DNA from: Alistipes sp. Zagget8
GTDB lineage: Bacteria; Bacteroidota; Bacteroidia; Bacteroidales; Rikenellaceae
Assembly: GCA_001941065.1 (NCBI GenBank)
Contig: MSHJ01000005.1
Span: forward strand, 1-64,000
Direction of reading: 5' to 3'
DNA: 64,000 nucleotides
The position numbers and the translations under genes are program-made. The stretch's first letter is position 1, and every line of letters begins with the position of its first letter. This document shows, piece after piece, positions 52,283-61,307 of this stretch. The notes below the pieces were generated by a model, which had not been told where the DNA came from, did not search any database, and saw only the letters and a program-made list of their open reading frames with translations.

Positions 52283-53725
52283 TTATTTATTCGTTGCGTA
52301 GTAGCTGTTCTGCACCAGTTTCTTGTTCTGGTCGAGGTGCGAGAAATGGATCGGGAAAAGCTCGTTGCCGTCGTCCTTGCAGCCGTTGATCGGTTCCATG
52401 ACGGTCCTCCAGCGGCCCGTGCGCACGAGGTCGAACCACCGGCGGCCTTCGCCGACCAGTTCGCGCTGGCGCTCGTCGAGGATGAAATCCACGAGGGACT
52501 CCTCGTCGGCGAAATCGTTGGCCGAAGGGGTCTCGAGTCCGGCACGCGTGCGGATCGGCTTCACCAGGTCGAGGGCCTCCTCCCATTTGCTCTGGCGGGC
52601 CTGCGCCTCGGCCTGAAGCAGCAGCATGTCCGAATAGCGGTAGATGGGGTAGGCGACCTCGCAGGTCTTGTTGAGCGTCGACGAAATGTCGCCCGAGATG
52701 TATTTGCGCAGTTCCCAGCCCGACTGGTAGTTCTTCGTCACGATCGGGAAGCGCAGGTCCTTCTCCTGGTCGTACTTGTTGCGCAGGACCTCGGAAACCA
52801 CGGCGGCGCGGTTGCCCGAACCGGTGAACCACTGATACATGTAGCTGTAACCGTTGGTGCCCACCTCGTCCATGTTGAAATGCACGACGAAGATGAACTC
52901 CTTGGTGCTGTACTCGTCGTTCTCGGGGGTGTTGTCGCTGGCCTTGTTGTTCAGCTCCTCGGCGAACATCTTCTTCCAGGTGTCGATGCTCGGCTCGAAG
53001 GCCATGAACGCCGTGTTGGTCTTCATCTTCTCGATGGTCTGGTCGGCCAGGCTGTACTCCTTGAGCCACATATAGGTGTCGGCCATGATCGCCCACGCGC
53101 CATAAGGCGAGATGCACTTGCGCTCCTTGTTCTTCGTGCGGTCGAGCAGCGATTCGGCCTTTTTGGCGTCCTCGAGGATCACTTCGCGGAGGATGTACTC
53201 CATGTCGGTGCGCTCGCGGTAGATCGACGGGCTGTACTCCTCGTTGGGCTCGGTGAACAGGGGCACGTCGCCCCAGACACGCACGGCGTAGAGGTAGGCC
53301 AGCGCACGCATGCCGTAAGCCTGTCCCAGCAGGTCGTTGCGGTCCGATACCGACGGCATGTCGACGTTCGGCAGGTACTTGATGCAGAGGTTGGCCTGGT
53401 TGATGACCTGGTAAAGCCCCGTCCACTTGGTGCAGTTGAGGTCGGTGGTCAGCTGGTTGTCGATGACGCGCTGCTGCGTGGCGGCGGTCGATGCTCCGGG
53501 ATCGAAATCGTCCGAGCGGAACTCGCCCCAGTAGAAATAGTTCTCACGCATGGCCGAGCGGAAATAGGTGTACATCTGGCTTACGCCGGCTTTGGCGTCG
53601 CGTGCGGAGGTCCACATCTGGTCGGCGGGAATTTCGCTCACGGGCTGTTCGTCGAGGAACGACTCGCACGAGCTGAAACCCGAGGCCAGCAGGACGGCGG
53701 CAAGTATGTATTGTATCTTTTTCAT
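52283..53725 (-). CDS. SusD/RagB-family nutrient-binding lipoprotein
   Basis: 480-residue SusD homologue, lipidated at Cys20 (GFSSCESFLDEQP). The N-terminal block EIPADQMWTSARDAKAGVSQMYTYFR, the LGQAYGMRALAYLYAVRVWGDVPLF segment, a YRYSDMLLLQAEAQAR helix, and the C-terminal ERQRELVGEGRRWFDLVRTGRW motif are diagnostic. It follows susC by 14 bp and caps that transporter. Confidence 0.97.
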   Translation of the reverse strand: MKKIQYILAAVLLASGFSSCESFLDEQPVSEIPADQMWTSARDAKAGVSQMYTYFRSAMRENYFYWGEFRSDDFDPGASTAATQQRVIDNQLTTDLNCTKWTGLYQVINQANLCIKYLPNVDMPSVSDRNDLLGQAYGMRALAYLYAVRVWGDVPLFTEPNEEYSPSIYRERTDMEYILREVILEDAKKAESLLDRTKNKERKCISPYGAWAIMADTYMWLKEYSLADQTIEKMKTNTAFMAFEPSIDTWKKMFAEELNNKASDNTPENDEYSTKEFIFVVHFNMDEVGTNGYSYMYQWFTGSGNRAAVVSEVLRNKYDQEKDLRFPIVTKNYQSGWELRKYISGDISSTLNKTCEVAYPIYRYSDMLLLQAEAQARQSKWEEALDLVKPIRTRAGLETPSANDFADEESLVDFILDERQRELVGEGRRWFDLVRTGRWRTVMEPINGCKDDGNELFPIHFSHLDQNKKLVQNSYYATNK

Positions 53726-53739
53726 GGTATTGTAAGCCT

Positions 53740-56700
53740 TTAGAATTTGATATTTGCACCTACGCCGAATTCGCGTTTCATGGGGTAACGGTAGGTGTCA
53801 CGGCCGATCTGCAGCGGGTTCGACGACGAGAACTCGGGATCGTAGCCGCTGTAAGAGGTCCACGTCATCAGGTTGTTGCCGAAGATGTAGACCTGCAGCG
53901 CCTTGATGCGCAGCGATTTGAGCCAGCGCTCCGGCAGGTCGTACGACAGGCGCACGTTCGACAGGCGGATGTAGTCGGCATCCTCGACATAGAACGAGTT
54001 GGCGTAGCGGGCGTTGTTGTACTCGTCGTTGTAGGGGCGCGGGTAGAGCGCCTGGTCGCCCTGCTGGGTCCAGATGTTGTTGATAACGTGGGGCGACGGG
54101 GTCGTCGAGCTGTAGAGGAACATGTTGCGCTGGTGCTCGGCGTAGTTGTAGATCTGGCCGCCGAACGAGTAGTAGAACGATACGAAGAGACCGAAATTCT
54201 TGTAGGTGAAATTCGTGCTCAGGCCGCCGGTGTAGGTGGGCAGCGCGTTGCCGATGATCATACGGTCGCTCTCGTCGATGATGCCGTCGCGCGAACCTTC
54301 GGCCTCCTCCCAGTTGACGTCGCCGCCGCGGAAGAGTTTGCCGTTGGGCAGTTTCTTGCGCATGATGTCGCCGTTGTAGACCTGTCCGTCGAGCGTGTAG
54401 TGGCTGAAGCTGCCGTTCTCGAAGACCGGCGTGAGCTGCTGCCACGTGCCGGGCGTGAAGGCGTTCGACTCGTCGTATTGGAAGATGTTGTTCTGCTTGT
54501 AGCCGTAGAAATCGCCGATCGAACCGTCTTCGGCCATCCACCAGAGGTCGTTCTCGAGGTAAGCCTCGCCCTCGGCGAGTTTCTCGATGGTGTTCCAGTT
54601 ACGCGAGATGTTGAACGAGGCGTTCCAGCGGAAATCCTTCGTGCGAATGAGGTCGCCGGCGATCGTGAACTCGAAACCGCGGTTGCTGACCTCGCCGACG
54701 TTCGTGCGCATGGTCGAGAAACCGGACTCTTTCGGGAGCTCGCGGTTGGCCAGCAGGCCGTCGGTGTATTTGTCGTAGTAGTCGGCCGTGACGGTGAGAC
54801 GGCTGTTGAAGAAGCTCAGGTCGAGACCCACGTCCACCTGACGGGTCTCCTCCCAGCGCAGGTTGTCCACCGCGAGGCGTGCGGGATAGACGCCGCCCAC
54901 GCCGTCGTAGATGTCGCCCGTGGCATAGGAATAGAGGTAGTCGTAGTTGCCGATCTGCTCGTTGCCGGTGATACCCCAGCTGACGCGGATTTTGGTGTCG
55001 TCGAGCACGCGGCGCGAGAAATTCATGAAACCCTCGTCCGAAAGGCGCCATGCAGCCGATACCGAGGGGAAATTACCCCAGCGGTTGTCTTTCGAGAAGC
55101 GCGACGAACCGTCCCGGCGGAACGTGGCCTGAATCAGGTATTTCGACTTGAAATCGTAGGACACGCGGGCGAAAAGCGATGCCATCGAGTGGTTCGACTG
55201 CCAGGTTCCCGTATCGCTCAGCGTGAGGTTGGCGGCGAAAGCGTTCATCGTGGGGATGAAATCCGTCGAGGAGTTGATACCCGACAGGACGGTCTGGTCC
55301 GTGCGCCATTGCTGCTCGCTGAAGCCCACGAGGGCCGAGAAATTGTGGTTGCCCCACTTATTTTTATAGGTCAGGACGTTTTCGTTGAGCCAGTTCCAGT
55401 TGAGGTTGTCGGCGGCGTAACCGCTGTTGCTCTTCTGCCACTCGTCGGTGATCATACTCGGATAGACGCGCTGGCGCTTGTTGAGATAGAGGTTGGCGTT
55501 GATGCTGGTCTGGAACGTCAGCCCTTTGGCGAGCTTGAGCTCGAAGCCCTGATAGAGGTTGCCCTGATAGTATTCCGTGCGGTCGGTCGTGTATTTCACC
55601 TGCGCCAGCGGGCTCTTTTGGCCCTGGAATACGCCGGCCAGCGTGCCGTCGGGATAATAGAGGTTGAAATAGGGACGGCGCGACAGCATCGCGGTCATCA
55701 GCTGGCCCTCGTTGATGCCGTTCTTCTGGGAGTAGCCCAGCGAAACGCGGCTGTGGAGCGTCAGCCAGTTGTTGGCCGTGTAGTCGGCGTTGATACGGGC
55801 CGTCAGACGCTGGAAATTGGTGTTGGGGACGATACCGCGCTCGTTGTAATAGCCCGTCGAACCGTAATATTTCATCTTCTTCGTACCGCCCGAGACGCTC
55901 AGGTCCACCTGGTCTTTCTGGGCCCACTGGAACAGCAGGTCCTGGTAGTCGTTGTCGACGTTGAAGGCCGCATTGAGCGAGTCCTGGATGATCATGAAAC
56001 TCTCGTCGGGCGATCCCACCGAGTTGTCCTGGAAATATTTGCGGCGCAGCAGGTCGTACTTGCGGCGGTCGGCGCGTGTGGCCTGCGCGAGTTTATGCGA
56101 CAGCTTGCCCCAGGTGTGGTAGTATTTCACGTCGATGCGGGGAGCTCCCTCCTGTCCGCCTTTGGTCGTGATGAGGATGACGCCGTTGGCCGAACGCGAA
56201 CCGTACATGGCGGCCGATGCGGCGTCCTTGAGGATCTCGATCGAGGTGATGTCGCCGGGGTTGATGCCGTCGATGTCCTCCATCGGAATGCCGTCCACCA
56301 CGTAGAGCGGCTTCACACCCTCGGCCGAGAAGGTCGAGATACCGCGGATATTGATCTGCGAACTTTCGCCCGGCTGTCCCGAACCTGCGGAGATTTGCAC
56401 GCCGGCGACCTGTCCCTGCAGCGCCTCGAAGACGTTCGAGGGGGCCCGGCGTTCGATGGATTCCGACGAAATCGAGGTGATGGCGCCCGTCACGTCGCGT
56501 TTGCGCATCGTGCCGTAGGCCACGACCATCACTTCGTCGATTTTCTGGGCGTCGGAATCGAGCGTCACCTCCAGAAAATCGGCATTCGCGGTGAGCGTTT
56601 TGGTCACATATCCGATGAAGGATATCTGAATCGACGCCCCGCGTTTCGAGAGCGAAAGCGAGAATTTTCCGTCCGCACCGGTCACCGTGCCGTTCGACGT

Positions 56701-56872
56701 GCCCGGCTCGACTACGGTCGCTCCGACGAGGGGCTGGCCGTCACCTTTGACGGTGCCGGAAAGGGTGAACTTTCCCCCCCCCCTTCTGGGCGACGGCAAG
56801 TCCCGGTTGCAGCAGCGTTACCGCCACCAAGACGGCGCACAGCCAATGAACTTTCGTCAATAGTTTCTTCAT
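53740..56872 (-). CDS. SusC/RagA-family TonB-linked transporter, frame interrupted at a G10 tract
   Basis: Outer-membrane importer of about 1043 residues. A signal peptide is encoded from the ATG at 56872 (MKKLLTKVHWLCAVLVAVTL...AVAQK), but the rest, beginning GKFTLSGTVKGDGQPLVGA, lies in another frame; the two meet in a run of ten G (minus strand) at 56774-56783. Nine G would join them. Downstream features are normal: regulatory-like domain, plug with LYVVDGIPMEDIDG and SIEILKDAASAAMYGSRSANGV, and a barrel ending FGVGANIKF. Without a frame change the cell would make only a short peptide, or a protein without signal. Sequencing error or phase variation are both possible. Confidence 0.9.
56774..56783. 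repeat. Homopolymer tract of ten G/C at the susC start
   Basis: Ten consecutive C on the plus strand (G on the coding strand), immediately after the signal-peptide codons. The length puts the gene out of frame by one base. Tracts of this size are prone to slippage. Confidence 0.95.
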
Positions 56873-56996
56873 GATTGTAATTGATTAGTTGGTTTTATGT
56901 GGTGAATGTTTGTGGCGTGTCGGTCAGCAGCGGTTTATGCGGCGTATATGAATTTCGGTGCCCGCGTTTGTGTCGCTCGGGGGAAACGGGTCTTAT

Positions 56997-57045
56997 GCAA
57001 AGTTATATAATTTTTTTGTTGGAAAATGCCGTGTGTGCGCACACA
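56997..57045 (-). promoter_or_regulatory. Promoter of the second SusCD operon and nearby palindrome
   Basis: Minus-strand TAACTTTGC (57005-56997) is a perfect -7 box, 124 bp before the susC ATG. A 14-bp perfect palindrome, TGTGTGCGCACACA, lies at 57032-57045, at or just above the -33 position, and may be an operator for the locus regulator. The rest of the gap 56873-57251 is AT-rich leader on the susC side and shows no gene. Confidence 0.55.
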
Positions 57046-57251
57046 TATCCGGTTTCTGACCCATAACACCGACTTGCTTTCCGAACCGCGAAAACCGTTC
57101 GGAAATGTTTTTAAAGGCCCTGATACCGTATTTTTGGTACTAAGTGTGCGGCGTATCTCCGCTTTCCGGCGGACGGCTATTTGGGGTATTTTTTACGCTA
57201 ACTAATTTTCGGGGGCTTCCCTCCCGGCGGGCTTCCCGTCCGGGGTCGGTT

Positions 57252-58745
57252 TCAGCGGCCCAGAATCTCGTAGAGCCGCTCCATGTCGGTGTTCCGGCGC
57301 ACGTGATCGGCCAGCAGGTCGTACTGTTGTTCCTTGTAGGCGGGGGTGTCGGGAAACTCCGTCCGGGGAAGCCGGTCGGCGAAGGGCCGCAGCAGGCGGT
57401 CGATGAAGGGGGCGTTGTCGGCGATTCCGTGCAGATAGGTCCCCAGGCAGTTTCCGGCGACGCAGCCGTCGCTGGTCCCGTCCGCAAGGCGTGCGAGCGG
57501 TTCCGCCGGGTGTCCGGGAAGCGGGGCGGTGCGCCCCATGTGGATTTCGTAGGCCGATCCCGTGCGGTCGTCCCCGGGGAGGGTAAAGCGAACCTGCCGG
57601 GTGATTTTCTCCCCGGTCAGCACGGTCTCGACAGGCAGCAGCCCCAGTCCCGGCATCGTCTCCGTGTCGCTTTCGACGCGGTGCGGGTCGCGGATGATCC
57701 GGCCCATCATCTGATAGCCGCCGCAGATGCCCGCCACGGTGCGTCCCGCTTCGGCCAGCCGGACGATCTTGTCGGCCAGTCCCTTGCGGCGGAGTTCCGC
57801 CAAGTCGGACATCACGCTTTTGGAGCCGGGCAGGAAGATGATGTCGGCATCGTCGAGCGCTTCGGGCGAATCGGTGTAGTAGAGGCAGACACCGGGACAG
57901 CGTTCCGGCGTGTCGAAATCGGTGAAATTCGAGAGATGGCGCAGCAGCACGACCGCGATGTTGACCTTTCCGGGTTCGGCCCGGCGGTGACGTCGGTCGA
58001 GCGCCACGGAGTCCTCGGCTTCGATGTGCACGTCATGCAGGTAGGGGATCACGCCGAGCACGGGAATGCCGCAGAGCTTTTCGAGCATTCGGCGGCCTTC
58101 GTCGAAGAGGCTGATGTCGCCGCGGAACTTGTTGATGAAGACGCCTTTGACCAGCCGGCGTTCCCACGCTTCGAGCAGCTGCATCGTTCCGTACACCGAG
58201 GCGAACACCCCGCCGCGGTCGATGTCGGCCACCAGAAACACATCCGCCCCGGCGTGGGCCGCCATCGGCAGGTTCACGAGGTCTGCATCGCGCAGGTTCA
58301 GTTCGCTGATGCTTCCGGCGCCTTCGAGCACGACGGGGTTGTAGCGTGCCGCCAGCCGGTCGTAGGCGGCGCAGACCTCGCGCCGCAGGGCCTCCCGCCC
58401 GGGTCCCGAGCTGAAAAATTCGGCGGCGGAACTGTTCCCGACGACCCGGCCGTTGAGGATCACCTGACAGACCTTGTCGGTGTTGGGTTTGAGCAGCAGC
58501 GGGTTCATGTCCGTGTGGCACACCACGCCGGCGGCTTCGGCCTGCACGACCTGCGCCCGGCCCATCTCGCCGCCGTCGGCCGTCACATAGGAGTTCAGGG
58601 CCATGTTCTGGGCCTTGAACGGTGCGGGATCGTATCCGTCCTGCCGGAAAATGCGGCAGAAAGCCGCGGTGAGCAGGCTTTTGCCCACGTCGCTGCCCGT
58701 TCCGGCGAACATCGCCGGATGCAGTCTTCGGTACGGTTTACTCAT
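57252..58745 (-). CDS. cobQ: Cobyric acid synthase CobQ
   Basis: Amidates four carboxyl groups of the corrin ring of adenosylcobyrinic acid a,c-diamide during cobalamin synthesis. The 497-residue cytoplasmic enzyme starts at the ATG at 58745; the open frame extends further but only antisense to the GH3 gene. An ATP-binding domain opens with FAGTGSDVGKSLLTAAF and KAQNMALNS, followed by VLEGAGSISELNLRDADLVN. The class I glutaminase domain has the catalytic Cys in AGICGGYQMMGR and the His in YLHGI. No other cobalamin gene is nearby and no cobalamin riboswitch is recognisable in front. Confidence 0.96.
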   Translation of the reverse strand: MSKPYRRLHPAMFAGTGSDVGKSLLTAAFCRIFRQDGYDPAPFKAQNMALNSYVTADGGEMGRAQVVQAEAAGVVCHTDMNPLLLKPNTDKVCQVILNGRVVGNSSAAEFFSSGPGREALRREVCAAYDRLAARYNPVVLEGAGSISELNLRDADLVNLPMAAHAGADVFLVADIDRGGVFASVYGTMQLLEAWERRLVKGVFINKFRGDISLFDEGRRMLEKLCGIPVLGVIPYLHDVHIEAEDSVALDRRHRRAEPGKVNIAVVLLRHLSNFTDFDTPERCPGVCLYYTDSPEALDDADIIFLPGSKSVMSDLAELRRKGLADKIVRLAEAGRTVAGICGGYQMMGRIIRDPHRVESDTETMPGLGLLPVETVLTGEKITRQVRFTLPGDDRTGSAYEIHMGRTAPLPGHPAEPLARLADGTSDGCVAGNCLGTYLHGIADNAPFIDRLLRPFADRLPRTEFPDTPAYKEQQYDLLADHVRRNTDMERLYEILGR

Positions 58746-58871
58746 GTGACGCTGTTTTGGGGGCCTAAAGGTAATTAAATTTCGAGTAGTACGATCGTTC
58801 GGGACGGGCAAAATGATAGTTTGCAAACCCCATTCCGATAGAAAGCAAACTCCCGGACGAATAATTCGTGT

Positions 58872-58880
58872 TAAATTTGC
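58872..58880 (+). promoter_or_regulatory. -7 promoter element of the GH3 gene
   Basis: TAAATTTGC fits TAnnTTTG, 21 bases before the ATG at 58902. The shared gap with cobQ also holds the palindrome GTTTGCAAAC near 58814-58823. Confidence 0.6.
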
Positions 58881-58901
58881 GACAAATCCAAATTTAGCAT
58901 T

Positions 58902-61217
58902 ATGAACACGAAACTTCGTCACTGGACCTTTCTTTTTACGGCTGCTGTGCTTGTGGCTCCGGGCTGCAGCGATCATGCCGATCCGGTCTACAAGGATGCC
59001 TCGCAAAGCGTTGAACGGCGCGTCGAGGACCTGCTCTCCCGCATGACTCTCGAGGAGAAGGTCGGCCAGATGTGCCAATATGTCGGCCTGAACCATATGC
59101 GCCAGACGGCCGTGGTGCTTTCCGAGGCCGAAATGAAGAAAAGCCATGCCATGGGCTTCTATGCCGACTGTCCGCCCGAGCGGATCGAGGAGATGATTCG
59201 CGAGGGTATCACCGGATCGTTCCTGCACGTCACGTCGGTCGAGGAGGCCAACTACATCCAGTCGCTGGCCCTCCAAAGTCGTTTGGCGATTCCGGTGCTG
59301 ATCGGCATCGACGCCATGCACGGCACGGGACTGGTCCGCGGGGCGACGGTTTATCCCACCGAGATCGGGCAGGCCGCGGCGTTCAACCCCGAACTGGTCG
59401 AACGAATCGGCCGCGAAACGGCCCTCGAAATGCGTGCTTCGGGTTCGCAGTGGACTTTCGGACCGAATATCGAGGTGGCACGCGATGCCCGCTGGGGACG
59501 TGTCGGGGACACCTTCGGCGAAGACCCTTATCTGGTGTCGCAGCTGGGCGTGGCGACCGTGAAAGGACTGCAGGGCCGTGATTTCACGGGCGAGGATTAC
59601 GTCATCGCCTGCGCCAAGCACATGGTGGGCGGCAGCCAGCCGGTGAACGGCATCAACGGTGCGCCGAACGACATGTCGGAACGCACGCTGCGCGAGGTGT
59701 TCCTGCCTCCGTTCGAAAAGTGCGTCGAGGCGGGTATCTATACGGTGATGGCCGCCCACAACGAATACGACGGCATTCCCTGCCACGGCAGCCGCTTCCT
59801 GCTGACCGACATCCTGCGTGACGAGTGGGATTTCGGCGGCTTCGTGGTGAGCGACTGGATGGATATCGAACGCATGCAGGACTACCACACGACGGGCGAG
59901 ACCCTGCGCGACGTTTACACGCAGACGCTCGACGCCGGCATGGACATGCACATGCACGGCCCCGATTTCTATTACGAGGTGCTGAAGATGGTCCGGGAGG
60001 GCGTTGTTCCGGAGTCGCGCATCGACGCTTCGGTGCGTCCCATCCTCGCGGCGAAATTCCGGCTCGGGCTCTTCGAAAATCCCTATGTGGACGAGGAGAC
60101 GACGCGGAGCACGCTTTTCTGCGAGCAGCACCGCGCAACGGCGCTCGAGGCTGCCCGCCAGTCGGTCGTACTGCTGGAGAACGACGGAATCCTGCCGCTC
60201 GACCCGGCCAAATACCGCCGGGTGCTGGTGACGGGACCCTTCGCCGACAACCAGGTGCAGCTGGGCGACTGGGCCTTCGAACAGCCTGACGAAAATGTCA
60301 CCACCGTCTGGGAGGGACTGCAGGCCGTGAGCCCCGGGACGCAGTTCACACTCTGCGACCTGGGCTGGAATATCCGGAAAATAACCCCCGAGCAGGTGCG
60401 GAACGCCGTGCGCCAGGCCGCGGGCAAGGACCTCGCGATCGTGGTCGCCGGCGAGAACTCGCTGCGCTACCACTGGACCGAGAAGACCTGCGGCGAGAAC
60501 AGCGACCGCTACGATATTTCGCTTTACGGCGAGCAGGAACCGCTTATCCGGGCGCTCCATGCCACGGGCATCCCGGTGGTGGTGGTCCTGACCAACGGAC
60601 GCCCGCTCTCGACGGAGTGGGTTTCGGAGAACGTCGCGGCGCTCGTCGAGGCCTGGGAACCCGGGTCGCTGGGCGGGCAGGCCGTTGCCGAGGTGCTTTA
60701 CGGCCGGGTGAATCCTTCGGGCCGGATGCCCATCTCCGTGCCGCGCCACTCGGGCCAGATTCCCGTCTATTACAACCACAAGTTCACCCACCATTGGTTC
60801 CGCTATGCCACGGGCGACAGCTCGCCGCTCTACGAGTTCGGCTACGGACTGAGCTATACGACGTTCGAATACGGCGACGTGGAGCTTTCATCCGCGACGA
60901 TGGCCCCCGACGGGCAGCTCACGGCGTCGGTCTCGCTGACCAACACGGGCGGCGTTGCCGGAACGGAGGTCGTGCAGTTGTATCTGCGCGACAAGGTCAG
61001 CTCGGCGACGCGCCCCGTCAAGGAGCTCAAGGATTTCCGCCGCGTGACGCTCGCTCCGGGTGAAAGCGCCCGCGTGGAGTTCACCCTGACCCCCGACAAA
61101 CTCGCCTATTACGACGCCAAAATGCACTACGGCGTGGAGCCGGGCGATTTCGAAGTGATGATCGGCTCCTCGTCGCGCGACAAGGACCTCCGGCGTGCCG
61201 TCTTTACCGTGAAATAA
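58902..61217 (+). CDS. bglX: GH3 beta-glucosidase lipoprotein
   Basis: 771-residue BglX-type exo-acting beta-glucosidase with a lipoprotein signal (VAPGC, Cys22). Residues about 35-380 form the TIM barrel, with EKVGQMCQY, GIDAMHGTG, the KHMVGG segment and the nucleophile Asp in VVSDWMDIERM near 317. The alpha/beta sandwich domain (about 420-620) carries further substrate residues, and a fibronectin III-like domain with FGYGLSYTTFEY ends the chain. It would release glucose from beta-glucan side chains or oligosaccharides in the periplasm. It is followed 90 bp later by the sensor gene on the same strand. Confidence 0.96.
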   Translation: MNTKLRHWTFLFTAAVLVAPGCSDHADPVYKDASQSVERRVEDLLSRMTLEEKVGQMCQYVGLNHMRQTAVVLSEAEMKKSHAMGFYADCPPERIEEMIREGITGSFLHVTSVEEANYIQSLALQSRLAIPVLIGIDAMHGTGLVRGATVYPTEIGQAAAFNPELVERIGRETALEMRASGSQWTFGPNIEVARDARWGRVGDTFGEDPYLVSQLGVATVKGLQGRDFTGEDYVIACAKHMVGGSQPVNGINGAPNDMSERTLREVFLPPFEKCVEAGIYTVMAAHNEYDGIPCHGSRFLLTDILRDEWDFGGFVVSDWMDIERMQDYHTTGETLRDVYTQTLDAGMDMHMHGPDFYYEVLKMVREGVVPESRIDASVRPILAAKFRLGLFENPYVDEETTRSTLFCEQHRATALEAARQSVVLLENDGILPLDPAKYRRVLVTGPFADNQVQLGDWAFEQPDENVTTVWEGLQAVSPGTQFTLCDLGWNIRKITPEQVRNAVRQAAGKDLAIVVAGENSLRYHWTEKTCGENSDRYDISLYGEQEPLIRALHATGIPVVVVLTNGRPLSTEWVSENVAALVEAWEPGSLGGQAVAEVLYGRVNPSGRMPISVPRHSGQIPVYYNHKFTHHWFRYATGDSSPLYEFGYGLSYTTFEYGDVELSSATMAPDGQLTASVSLTNTGGVAGTEVVQLYLRDKVSSATRPVKELKDFRRVTLAPGESARVEFTLTPDKLAYYDAKMHYGVEPGDFEVMIGSSSRDKDLRRAVFTVK

Positions 61218-61261
61218 CGTTCGCTCCGGGAACCCGGTTTGCTTTTCCGGCCGATTCGCGC

Positions 61262-61269
61262 TATATTTG
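61262..61269 (+). promoter_or_regulatory. -7 promoter element of the hybrid sensor gene
   Basis: TATATTTG fits TAnnTTTG 38 bases before the ATG at 61308, so the sensor can be transcribed separately from the GH3 gene. Confidence 0.5.
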
Positions 61270-61307
61270 TTCAACCAGAACAACGGTCCGCTTCGACCGC
61301 AAATCCG

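Noticed and set aside
58746..58901. Cobalamin riboswitch in front of cobQ
   Set aside because: The gap is only 156 bp and shared with GH3; I see no B12-box-like conserved core.
58746..60794. Open frame on the minus strand continuing upstream of cobQ for about 2 kb
   Set aside because: It is antisense to the GH3 gene and shows no protein-like motifs; high GC keeps the frame open. CobQ starts normally at 58745.
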